Origin: an uncultured Prevotellaceae bacterium
GTDB lineage: Bacteria > Bacteroidota > Bacteroidia > Bacteroidales > Muribaculaceae
Direction: 5' to 3'
Length of the DNA stretch: 58,549 nt
Assembly (NCBI GenBank): GCA_900317835.1
Contig: ONIL01000012.1
Coordinates: forward strand, 1 to 58,549
How positions within the stretch are numbered: position 1 is the stretch's first letter; every line of letters starts with the position of its first letter. The notes under the pieces were generated by a model. That model was not told where the DNA came from and ran no database searches. It saw nothing but the letters and a program-made list of their open reading frames with translations. Shown here one piece after another: positions 8,236-15,580 of the stretch. The position numbers were made by a program, and so were the translations under genes.

Positions 8236-9162
8236 TTACAGGAGGAAGAACAGGGAAACGCCGATGACCGAGATGAAGGCTCCTATCAGGCTCTTGGCAG
8301 TGATGGGTTGCTTGAACATCCAGTAGGCGGGTAAAATGATGATGATGGGCGTCAGTGCCATGAGGGTGCTGGCAATTCCGGCTGCGGTGTATTGTACGGC
8401 AAGTAACGAGCAACCCACACCGACGAATGGGCCAAAGATGGTGGTCAGGACAGCAGCGGCCATGCCCTTGCGGTCATGCAATCCCTTGCGCAGTGGCGCA
8501 AACCCCTCGGTAAACGCCATCAGCAGTGAAAAACCGATAATTCCCGCAACGCAGCGGAAGAAATTGGCGTGGAATGGCAACATCCACGCCTCTATGTTTG
8601 TAGAGAGGGATGCTTCGTAGTGATTCATGCCTATCTTGCTGAGAACCAGTCCAACGCCTTGACACACCGCGGCGCCAGTGGCAAACAATACACCAGCAAG
8701 AGGCAACTTGAGGGACAAGTTGTGATGGTCGCCGCGGCCCAACACGCTGATGGCGATACCCGCCAGTGTGACGGCCATGGCCAGCATGGCTTGGGGGCGG
8801 ATCTGCTGTCCCAACGTGAACCAGGCTGTGATGGCGGCAGCGATTGGCGCAAGGGTCATGAACAACTGACCGAATTTGGAACCGATGATGATATAGCACT
8901 GGAACAGGCAGAAGTCACCGATGACATACCCCACCAGGCCCGACAGCATCATCCACAGGTAGGCCTCGGTGCTTGCTCCAGCGGGCAGGGGTGAGCCTGT
9001 TATTATCCAGAACATGATGACCGAGAAGATGAGTGTGATTGCCATGCGCGTCACGTTTAGCGTCAGATTGCCCATGCGCTTACTGCCAAACTCGCTCAGT
9101 AACGCTGTCGCTGTCCACGAGAAGGCTACTCCTATTGAAATCAGTTCACCAATGTATTGCAT
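8236..9162 (-). CDS. DMT-superfamily transporter (EamA)
   Basis: A 308-residue protein with ten predicted membrane segments in two EamA repeats: the first from GVAFSWTATALLSEF, the second from GVLFATGAAVCQGVGLVL. The substrate is unknown; family members export amino acids, nucleotides or metabolites. The start at 9162 lies only 5 bases from a promoter -7 box, so the transcript may have almost no leader. The next in-frame ATG would remove most of the first helix, so I keep 9162. Divergent from the methyltransferase gene. Confidence 0.88.
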   Translation of the reverse strand: MQYIGELISIGVAFSWTATALLSEFGSKRMGNLTLNVTRMAITLIFSVIMFWIITGSPLPAGASTEAYLWMMLSGLVGYVIGDFCLFQCYIIIGSKFGQLFMTLAPIAAAITAWFTLGQQIRPQAMLAMAVTLAGIAISVLGRGDHHNLSLKLPLAGVLFATGAAVCQGVGLVLSKIGMNHYEASLSTNIEAWMLPFHANFFRCVAGIIGFSLLMAFTEGFAPLRKGLHDRKGMAAAVLTTIFGPFVGVGCSLLAVQYTAAGIASTLMALTPIIIILPAYWMFKQPITAKSLIGAFISVIGVSLFFLL

Positions 9163-9166
9163 GCCA

Positions 9167-9199
9167 CAAAGGTACGATTATTTAAAGAATTTAATCAAG
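9167..9199 (-). promoter_or_regulatory. Promoter abutting the EamA start codon
   Basis: TACCTTTG (9174-9167, reverse strand) lies 21 bases from CTTG (9199-9196), close to the -33/-7 consensus. Transcription would begin about at the ATG. Confidence 0.5.
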
Positions 9200-9237
9200 A
9201 AGTGCCATAAAATGTAACAAGGTAGAGGATTTTTAAT

Positions 9238-9245
9238 TAATTTTG
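9238..9245 (+). promoter_or_regulatory. -7 promoter box for RsmI-like gene
   Basis: TAATTTTG matches the -7 consensus and lies 32 bases before the start codon. No clear -33 box. Confidence 0.45.
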
Positions 9246-9277
9246 CAAATTATATATTATAGAGAACTATTGTATTG

Positions 9278-9997
9278 ATGGCTCTAGAGGCAGGTTTGTA
9301 TTTGATTCCCTGTCAGTTGAGCGACGTGCCGCTGGAAAGGGTTTTGCCCGCGCATAACATTGAGGTTGTGTGTGGTATACGGCATTTTGTGGTCGAGAGT
9401 CTGCGTTCTGCCCGCCGCTTCCTCAAAAAATGTAACCGCAATATCGACATCGATTCGCTCTCATTCAACGAGCTTAATGAGCACTCTGACCTTCAGGATA
9501 TTACTGCTCTCGAGGCTTTGCTCGACCCGATTGCGCAAGGTGAGCCGGTTGGAGTGATCAGTGATGCGGGTTGTCCCGCAGTAGCCGATCCGGGTGCCGA
9601 TCTCGTTGCCATCGCCCAGCGCAAGGGCTACAAGGTGTTCCCGCTGGTTGGCCCGTCAAGCATCCTGATGAGTCTGATGGCATCGGGCTTCAATGGACAG
9701 AGTTTTGCCTTTGAAGGCTATCTGCCAGTCGATTCCAGTGCCCGTCAAGCTCGCCTCAAGGAATTGACACGGCGCATCGAGCGTGAGCATCAGACTCAAA
9801 TCTTCATTGAGGCACCCTACCGCAACAACCAGTTGATTGCCGATCTCGTGGGTCACTTGCCGCCTGATCTGCGCCTGTGTGTAGCCAGTGACATCACTGG
9901 CGAGCAGCAGAGCATTGTCACTCGCTCGTTAGGCCAGTGGAAGCAATCACGGTATGATTATCACAAGATTCCCACGATTTTCCTCTTGTTCCAATAA
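9278..9997 (+). CDS. RsmI-like SAM-dependent methyltransferase (tetrapyrrole methylase fold)
   Basis: A 239-residue protein. The core carries GVISDAGCPAVADPG, the S-adenosylmethionine-site loop of RsmI (usually SDAGTPxISDPG), then PLVGPSSILMSLMASG and FEGYLP. RsmI 2'-O-methylates C1402 of 16S rRNA. This protein lacks the usual N-terminal VATPIGNL motif (here LIPCQLSD) and is shorter than standard RsmI. It is therefore likely the Bacteroidetes RsmI paralogue of unclear target rather than RsmI itself. The ATG at 9278 is chosen over an adjacent in-frame TTG. It is 11 bases from the metallo-hydrolase gene, a probable operon. Confidence 0.82.
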   Translation: MALEAGLYLIPCQLSDVPLERVLPAHNIEVVCGIRHFVVESLRSARRFLKKCNRNIDIDSLSFNELNEHSDLQDITALEALLDPIAQGEPVGVISDAGCPAVADPGADLVAIAQRKGYKVFPLVGPSSILMSLMASGFNGQSFAFEGYLPVDSSARQARLKELTRRIEREHQTQIFIEAPYRNNQLIADLVGHLPPDLRLCVASDITGEQQSIVTRSLGQWKQSRYDYHKIPTIFLLFQ

Positions 9998-10008
9998 CAC
10001 ACCACACT

Positions 10009-11037
10009 ATGTCAGGACACAAATATAAAGGATACACTAATGATGGCCGCCCGTTGAAGATTGCATTTGACGTGAACGGCGATGACACACCTCACTTGCC
10101 TGATAAGCACGACGTGAAGCCATCCACACCCCGCTACACGGGCGTGGGCAAGGGCTTGTGTTTCATGAGCTTCGGCAGCGGCAGTAGCGGTAACTGTGCC
10201 TACCTGGGTACACCGCGAGGCGGCATCCTCATTGATGCGGGCATTAGGGAACCGGTGAAGTATCATAGGAAGAAAAAGAATCCCGAAAAACAGGATGTCC
10301 TCACTCTTGACCAGGCGTTTGCCGAGCTTGAACGCAACGGCGTGTCACCCGATATGGTCAAGGGCGTCTTGCTCACCCATGCCCATCAGGACCACATGCG
10401 CTGCCTGTATGATGCAGTGAAACGATGCCGCTGCAGTGTCTATTGCACGATGGGTGTGATGGCACAACTGCTGCAGCGCACCCGCATCTCGGGGCGCATC
10501 AGCGACTATCATGTGCCCATTTTCAAGGAAATCCCATTCCGCATCCTTGATATGGAGATAACGCCCTTCGAAACGCTACATGATGTGAAAAGTGTGGGAT
10601 TCAGCATCGAGTATGAGGGCGAGACGTTTGTCGTGGGATCTGACATGGGCTCGATTACCCCGCGCGCCGCCCACTACATGAGCCGTGCCAACTACCTGAT
10701 GATAGAGTGCGACTATGATCTCAAGACACTTGAGGAGGGCGGATACTCAGAGTTTCTCAAAGCTAGGGTAAAGAAGGAAAACGGGCATCTGGACAATGCC
10801 GTGGCAGCCGAGTTTGTTGCCCAGAATTACCATGAGGGGCTGCACTATGTCTTCCTGTGTCACTTGAGCGAAAAGAACAACACTCCTGAACTTGCGCTCT
10901 CGGTCATGCGCAATGCCCTGGAGGCACGCGGGTTCACCGTCGGCGATGGCTCGAATGCCGCTTCCCAGCGTAACCGTAATATCCAGATCTGTGCCTTGCC
11001 CCGTTATACCGCTTCCGATTGGTACGTTTTGGCTTGA
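10009..11037 (+). CDS. MBL-fold metallo-hydrolase, YycJ/WalJ-like
   Basis: A 342-residue protein. SFGSGSSGNC (about residue 50) and the zinc motif THAHQDHM (HxHxDH, near residue 124) identify a metallo-beta-lactamase fold of the YycJ/WalJ type. Further metal ligands are likely in VVGSDMG and LCHLS. Bacterial YycJ is proposed to be a 5'-3' exonuclease or to act in DNA metabolism linked to cell division. The N-terminus (about 50 residues, GYTNDGRPLKI) is an extension. The C-terminus LPRYTASDWYVL resembles family members, so its full length is believable even though the last 104 bases overlap the convergent gene. Confidence 0.85.
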   Translation: MSGHKYKGYTNDGRPLKIAFDVNGDDTPHLPDKHDVKPSTPRYTGVGKGLCFMSFGSGSSGNCAYLGTPRGGILIDAGIREPVKYHRKKKNPEKQDVLTLDQAFAELERNGVSPDMVKGVLLTHAHQDHMRCLYDAVKRCRCSVYCTMGVMAQLLQRTRISGRISDYHVPIFKEIPFRILDMEITPFETLHDVKSVGFSIEYEGETFVVGSDMGSITPRAAHYMSRANYLMIECDYDLKTLEEGGYSEFLKARVKKENGHLDNAVAAEFVAQNYHEGLHYVFLCHLSEKNNTPELALSVMRNALEARGFTVGDGSNAASQRNRNIQICALPRYTASDWYVLA

Positions 11038-12115
11038 AAGTGGGCTTGTAGGCGGGACGCTTATAGTAGGACGATTTCTTTTTCTTGGTGTAGGACCTCT
11101 TGTAGGTGTTCTTGGGTGTTGTGACCACGGGCTGTTTTTTCACCTCGGGCTGAGGGTTGATGGGCTCAGGTTTAATCTTGTTCTTGTAGAGCCAGTAGCC
11201 CTCGTTATTATCCTGCAGTTGCTTGAAATCATTGGTGAAGAATGGGGACAGTTTGTCATAGTCGATCATGATTTCGATGGGCTCGTTAGAGATAGAGCCT
11301 TGCTTGAACAGGAATAAGACCCCTTTCTTGCTGCAACAGATGTCGGCAGGCACATTCAGCGCATGCTGGAAACGGTGATCCTCGCCACGCTTCTTGTTGA
11401 GTTCGTCAATCTTGTTGTTGATGACCTTGAGCAGTTGGTTCTCCTTGCTGGCATCGGTAATCAGAATGTCGGGACGCGAGAGTATTCGCTGGTTCTGACG
11501 GTCATAATGGATGTAGTAATTGTTCTCGTCGGTCGAGTTGCCGTCATACTCCACCTTGTCAACCTCTATCACGAGCAGGCGCAGTGATGTCATGTAGGGA
11601 TAGACGAGCACCTGGCTCACGTTGCCGTACAGCGGATAAACCCGTGGCGCCTTGACCAGTGTGCGGTAGTCATCGCCCACCGCCGCGGGGTTATTGAACA
11701 CCGGAGAATTGAGATAGGCGTAACGGGCCTCTTTCAGCTGGGAGTGGCTGGTGCCGAAAGCCACCTTGATGAGTTCCTTATTGAGCTCGGTGAGATCATC
11801 GTTGCCGTTCACCTTCTGAGGCCAGCACACCTTGACGTGCTTGGTGCTGGTATAGTAGGAGGTGTTATCTCCGGCTTTGGCGGGCGTGTTTGCTGTGAAA
11901 TAGTACGTATTGTGGTGTAATTTATCAAACACATCAGCTTGAGTAGTGCTGGTGATAGTGTCGGCCATGGCAATATATTCGGTCGAGTCACGCTGCCCAA
12001 ATAGGCTTTGGCTCTTACCGCTGGCTTCGATGCGCCTTGTGGCATACCATCCTGCCGCTACCAGGTCGATGACTGTGAGCAGGCAGATAATGATAATGAG
12101 GTTTTTTTTGGTCAT
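10934..12115 (-). CDS. Membrane-anchored protein with RsiV/DUF3298-like region and basic tail
   Basis: A 393-residue protein of unknown function. One N-terminal helix follows MTKKN (IIIICLLTVIDLVAAGWYA), so it is probably an anchored periplasmic protein. The middle (about residues 110-260) includes VLVYPYMTSLRLLVIEVD and ILSRPDILI and recalls the DUF3298/RsiV C-terminal fold, a weak call. The last 75 residues are very rich in Lys, Arg, Tyr and Ser (KRSYTKKKKSSYYKRP) and end HSSHRRR. The final 104 bases overlap the 3' end of the convergent metallo-hydrolase. The start ATG at 12115 lies 16 bases after the ispH stop; an open extension upstream would run into ispH. Confidence 0.7.
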   Translation of the reverse strand: MTKKNLIIIICLLTVIDLVAAGWYATRRIEASGKSQSLFGQRDSTEYIAMADTITSTTQADVFDKLHHNTYYFTANTPAKAGDNTSYYTSTKHVKVCWPQKVNGNDDLTELNKELIKVAFGTSHSQLKEARYAYLNSPVFNNPAAVGDDYRTLVKAPRVYPLYGNVSQVLVYPYMTSLRLLVIEVDKVEYDGNSTDENNYYIHYDRQNQRILSRPDILITDASKENQLLKVINNKIDELNKKRGEDHRFQHALNVPADICCSKKGVLFLFKQGSISNEPIEIMIDYDKLSPFFTNDFKQLQDNNEGYWLYKNKIKPEPINPQPEVKKQPVVTTPKNTYKRSYTKKKKSSYYKRPAYKPTFKPKRTNRKRYNGARHRSGYYGYAGKRHSSHRRR

Positions 12116-12131
12116 ATCTATTGAAGGTCGT

Positions 12132-13034
12132 TTATATGCTATTATTCTTGAGATTGATTGGGTTGTCGATGAGCTGTTGCACGGCATCGCTCACGCGTTG
12201 CATGAGCCAGCGTGGCGTTGATGTAGCGCCACAAATGCCGATTCGCTCCTTGCCGACGAGCCATGCAGGGTCGATGTCATCTTCACCACTGATGAGGTGG
12301 GACTCAGCATTGGCGTCCTTGCATTCAGCGAACAGGATGCGCCCGTTACTGCTCTTGGCGCCGCTGACGAACAAAATCAGTTCGTGACGGGACGCAAACT
12401 CGCGGATTTGCGGGATGCGGTTGGCTACCGATCGGCAGATGGTGTCAAAACTTCGGAAAGTAACCCCAGGAGCAACGCGCTGCTTGATGGCCTCGACGAT
12501 GCGCTGGAATTCCAGTACGCTCTTAGTCGTCTGGGAGTAGAGGTAGATGTCGCGGGAAAAATCGATCTTATCAATCTCGTCGATGTTCTCAATGACGGTG
12601 GCATGTCCTTGGGTCTGTCCCACAAGGCCCAGTACCTCGGCATGTCCCCGCTTGCCGTAGATAACGATTTGTGGAGAGCCCTTGCTGGCGTTCTCGCCAT
12701 GATAGGTAGTGTTGATGCGTTGTTGCAGTTTGAGTACCACAGGACAAGTAGCGTCAATGATCTCGATGTGGTTGCGCTGGGCTGTTTGATAGGTCTCGGG
12801 AGGTTCGCCGTGGGCACGCAGCAATACCTTCACGTCATGAAGCTGTTCCAGCTGATCATGGGTGATGGTCTCAAGGCCGCGGCTGGCCAGCCGGTCCACT
12901 TCGGCGGTGTTGTGCACAATGTCGCCCAGGCAATAGAGATGCCCGCTCTCATTGAGCACCTCCTCGGCCTTGCGGATGGCTGTGGTCACCCCGAAACAGA
13001 ACCCGGATCCCTTATCTATCTCAATAATAGCCAT
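12132..13034 (-). CDS. ispH: 4-hydroxy-3-methylbut-2-enyl diphosphate reductase
   Basis: A 300-residue protein. The three iron-sulfur cysteines are visible in GFCFGV, ATCPVV and DTICRS, with substrate-binding histidines in the HNTAEV and RAHGEP segments and the C-terminal GATSTPRW motif. It makes isopentenyl and dimethylallyl diphosphate in the last step of the MEP isoprenoid pathway, a cytosolic reaction. It is 19 bases downstream of cmk, a pairing common in Bacteroidetes, in an operon read on the reverse strand. Confidence 0.96.
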   Translation of the reverse strand: MAIIEIDKGSGFCFGVTTAIRKAEEVLNESGHLYCLGDIVHNTAEVDRLASRGLETITHDQLEQLHDVKVLLRAHGEPPETYQTAQRNHIEIIDATCPVVLKLQQRINTTYHGENASKGSPQIVIYGKRGHAEVLGLVGQTQGHATVIENIDEIDKIDFSRDIYLYSQTTKSVLEFQRIVEAIKQRVAPGVTFRSFDTICRSVANRIPQIREFASRHELILFVSGAKSSNGRILFAECKDANAESHLISGEDDIDPAWLVGKERIGICGATSTPRWLMQRVSDAVQQLIDNPINLKNNSI

Positions 13035-13053
13035 TTGTCAGTTACTGTGAATT

Positions 13054-13755
13054 CTAATTCTTACTACGCTCCAAGTAGAGGTTGTAGAGCCATTCGTCTT
13101 GCTCCTCAAGCGTCATGTGTGAGTTGTCGAGAACAACTGCGTCGTCGGCTTGGCGCAAAGGGCTCTCCTTGCGGGTGCTGTCGATGCGGTCACGCTCAGT
13201 GACATTAGCAAGCACCTCCTCAAGGGTTGTCGTGGTGTCGCCCTTGGCTCGCAGTTCATCATAGCGTCGCTGGGCGCGCACTTGGGCACTTGCTGTGGCA
13301 AACACCTTCATCTCGGCATCAGGGAACACTACTGTGCCAATATCGCGTCCATCCATTACCACACCCTTGTTCTTGCCCATGGCTTGTTGCTGCTTGACCA
13401 TAGCTTTGCGCACAAAGCCGATGGCGGCAATGATGCTCACCACGTTGCTCACCCGCATCGAGCGGATGTAGCGTTCTACATTTTTGCCGTTGAGCACGGT
13501 CACGCTCTTGCCGTCGCGCGTTGGACGGAAGGTGATGGTGATGTCGCCGCGTCTCAAGTGCTCCTTGAGCGTGGGCTCGTCAACCTTGCCGCGACTGATG
13601 AGCTTGTTGCGCAAGGCGAACAACGTCACGGCACGATACATCGCGCCTGTGTCAACGTAGGCATAGCCGATGCGACGTGCCAATGCTTTGGCCATAGTGC
13701 TTTTACCCGTTGATGAGTGACCATCAATGGCAATGGTAATCTTCTTCTGTGTCAT
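13054..13755 (-). CDS. cmk: Cytidylate kinase
   Basis: A 233-residue protein. The P-loop is GHSSTGKST near the N-terminus, followed by [10 protein letters not shown] (nucleotide-binding, diagnostic for Cmk), [14 protein letters not shown] and the [10 protein letters not shown] lid region. It phosphorylates CMP and dCMP with ATP in the cytosol. [12 protein letters not shown] at 13755 is the proper start. The frame is open further upstream, but a -7 promoter box at 13784-13791 lies in that extension. Followed by ispH. Confidence 0.96.
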   Translation of the reverse strand: MTQKKITIAIDGHSSTGKSTMAKALARRIGYAYVDTGAMYRAVTLFALRNKLISRGKVDEPTLKEHLRRGDITITFRPTRDGKSVTVLNGKNVERYIRSMRVSNVVSIIAAIGFVRKAMVKQQQAMGKNKGVVMDGRDIGTVVFPDAEMKVFATASAQVRAQRRYDELRAKGDTTTTLEEVLANVTERDRIDSTRKESPLRQADDAVVLDNSHMTLEEQDEWLYNLYLERSKN

Positions 13756-13783
13756 TTTCCCATTAATGTTGATTAACTGCCGA

Positions 13784-13791
13784 CAAAGATA
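13784..13791 (-). promoter_or_regulatory. -7 promoter box for cmk-ispH
   Basis: TATCTTTG on the reverse strand, 28 bases before the cmk start, in the 73-base gap after the PAS gene. It suggests that cmk-ispH has its own promoter; the -33 box is not clear. Confidence 0.5.
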
Positions 13792-13828
13792 ATCAAAAAA
13801 ACTGAGATTATTATCGTTGTGGAATGAA

Positions 13829-14185
13829 TTAACGGATGTAATGAGGCATCTCTTGTGGAATGACCATTGAGATTTCCACCATGCCACACACCTTTCCGTC
13901 ACGCCGCCAGGGTGTCTGGTAGATCATTTTCTTGACGCCTTGCTTGTCGATGGTGTAACAGTTGACGGTGTCGGTCTCGATCATGTGGCGGATTTTCTCC
14001 TGTGACTTCGGGCTGTGGCAGGGCATGAGATTCTTGCCCAACATCGTGTGCCCCTCCTTGTCAAAGGTGGCCCTTGACCGCTCATTCATGAAGATCACTT
14101 TCCCCTCCAGGTCACACACGGTGATGGCGCAATGCGTGCCCTCGGCCCAAGCAAGGGCCTCGCTGATAATTTCTTGCTCGTTCAT
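13829..14185 (-). CDS. Stand-alone PAS-domain protein
   Basis: A 118-residue protein that is essentially one PAS domain: [22 protein letters not shown] (core strand and helix), [10 protein letters not shown] and the closing strands with [17 protein letters not shown]. There is no output domain and no membrane segment. It could be a small cytosolic sensor or ligand-binding protein; the ligand and partner are unknown. It sits 11 bases after the hydroxyacid dehydrogenase gene, so the two are probably co-transcribed, and it may bind a related metabolite (inference). Confidence 0.78.
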   Translation of the reverse strand: MNEQEIISEALAWAEGTHCAITVCDLEGKVIFMNERSRATFDKEGHTMLGKNLMPCHSPKSQEKIRHMIETDTVNCYTIDKQGVKKMIYQTPWRRDGKVCGMVEISMVIPQEMPHYIR

Positions 14186-14196
14186 GGCGGACAGAA

Positions 14197-15162
14197 TTAT
14201 TTGTGGTTAACAACGTTGACAGGATGACCGTCGAGATAAGCTGCGACATTGCTGGTGATGACGTCCATCAAGCGCGTGCGTGCTTCAAAACTGGTCCAGC
14301 CGATGTGAGGCGTGAGGTAGCAGTTGCGGGCCGTGAGCAACGGGTGGTCGGCAGCAGGCGGCTCGACACTGGTGCAGTCCACTGCGGCGGCATACAGGTG
14401 TCCGCTGTTCAGCGCGTCGGCAAGGTCTTGCTCGACAATGAGAGCTCCACGTGCCATGTTGAGTACGATGGATCCCTTCTTCATCATCGCCAGACGCTCG
14501 GCATTGATCATGCCGGTGGTTTCGGCATTAAGCGGGCAATGCATGGTGAGCACATCACTGGTGCGCATCAGGTGCCCAAGGTTGTCGGCCTTGATGATGC
14601 CTTCGGGCAACTGGTCGGGACTCTTGCTGGTGAGGGCCATCACACGCATGTTCATTGCCTGTGCGATGCGGGCCACAGCACTGCCGATGTTTCCCATTCC
14701 CACTACGCCCATCTGCTTGCCAGCCAACTCGATGAGAGGAGTGTTGAAATAGGCATAGCTGCCACAGTTGGTCCACTTCAGGTCTTTAGCCTCGTCGGTG
14801 TAGTGCTGGGGCTGCCAGCAGATGTTCAACAAGTGGGCAATAGTCAGTTGGGCCACGCTGTCGGTGCTGTAGGCGGGAACGTTGGTAACGACAATTCCTC
14901 GGCGAGTGGCCTCAGCGACGTCAGCGACATTGAAACCTGTAGCCATCACGCCGATGTATTTCAAATCGGGCAATTGGGCGATTGTGGCAGCATCGATGGG
15001 CACTTTGTTGGTCAACACCATTTCGGCACCTTGGCAACGTTCAACTACAGTGTCGGCAGTGCCGAAATCATGGATGTCACAGGGGGCTAATGCCCTCATC
15101 GGTTCCCACGAGAGGTCGCCGGGATTACCTGCATATCCGTCAAGAATGACAATTTTTCTCAT
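14197..15162 (-). CDS. D-2-hydroxyacid dehydrogenase (glycerate dehydrogenase-like)
   Basis: A 321-residue protein. The Rossmann motif is GVVGMGNIGSAVAR. The catalytic arginine lies in NMARGALI, the glutamate in SVEPP and the histidine in LTPHIGW. The family reduces 2-ketoacids with NAD(P)H; closest to HprA-type glycerate/hydroxypyruvate reductases. The segment before the catalytic Glu reads AAVDCTSVEPP rather than the usual DVxxxEPP, so cofactor or substrate preference may differ. It is the first gene of a reverse-strand series with the PAS gene. A complete promoter lies just upstream, back to back with the HU promoter. Confidence 0.85.
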   Translation of the reverse strand: MRKIVILDGYAGNPGDLSWEPMRALAPCDIHDFGTADTVVERCQGAEMVLTNKVPIDAATIAQLPDLKYIGVMATGFNVADVAEATRRGIVVTNVPAYSTDSVAQLTIAHLLNICWQPQHYTDEAKDLKWTNCGSYAYFNTPLIELAGKQMGVVGMGNIGSAVARIAQAMNMRVMALTSKSPDQLPEGIIKADNLGHLMRTSDVLTMHCPLNAETTGMINAERLAMMKKGSIVLNMARGALIVEQDLADALNSGHLYAAAVDCTSVEPPAADHPLLTARNCYLTPHIGWTSFEARTRLMDVITSNVAAYLDGHPVNVVNHK

Positions 15163-15215
15163 AATGAATGTATTATAATAATGTATTGTTTATCAAGTGA
15201 AGGTTAATGAATTGA

Positions 15216-15246
15216 CAAAATTAAGTGAAAATCGTCAAATGACAAA
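15216..15246 (-). promoter_or_regulatory. Bacteroidetes-type promoter for the hydroxyacid dehydrogenase
   Basis: On the reverse strand, TTTG (15246-15243), 19 bases, TAATTTTG (15223-15216): a full -33/-7 match. It lies within a short divergent region shared with the HU gene. Confidence 0.65.
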
Positions 15247-15255
15247 AAATATAGC

Positions 15256-15282
15256 TAAATTTGCACACTGATAACGAAAGGA
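15256..15282 (+). promoter_or_regulatory. -7 promoter box and ribosome-binding site for HU gene
   Basis: TAAATTTG (15256-15263) matches the -7 consensus. AAAGGAG (15276-15282) ends 7 bases before the HU ATG, a rather strong Shine-Dalgarno site for this phylum. Confidence 0.5.
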
Positions 15283-15289
15283 GTACACT

Positions 15290-15562
15290 ATGGATAACAA
15301 AAAACTGGTGGAGACTATTGCTGCTAATCTGGGTCGGACGACCAAGGATGTGGACAAACTTGTGGACGCTCTTGCAGGTATATTGAGAACTAGATGTGGT
15401 GAGATGGACAGCGTGTATATCCCTGGATTTGGTACCTTTGAGCCTAAAAAGCGCAACGAGCGTGTCATGGTGAATCCCACTACTGGCAAGCGCATGCTTG
15501 TGCCTCCAAAGGTGGTATTGGGCTTCAAGGTGAGCAATGTACTCAAGGCCAAGCTCAAATAA
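15290..15562 (+). CDS. HU-family DNA-binding protein
   Basis: A 90-residue protein with the HU/IHF fold: N-terminal helices, then VYIPGFGTFEPKKRNERV leading into the DNA-binding arm with NPTTGKRMLVPPK, and the closing strand and helix VVLGFKVSNVLKAKLK. It bends and compacts DNA as a dimer. A Shine-Dalgarno AAAGGAG precedes it. The following gene, 18 bases on, begins with a second HU-like domain, so the two may form a heterodimer (inference). Confidence 0.92.
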   Translation: MDNKKLVETIAANLGRTTKDVDKLVDALAGILRTRCGEMDSVYIPGFGTFEPKKRNERVMVNPTTGKRMLVPPKVVLGFKVSNVLKAKLK

Positions 15563-15580
15563 TAAGGAAAGGATTGTATC

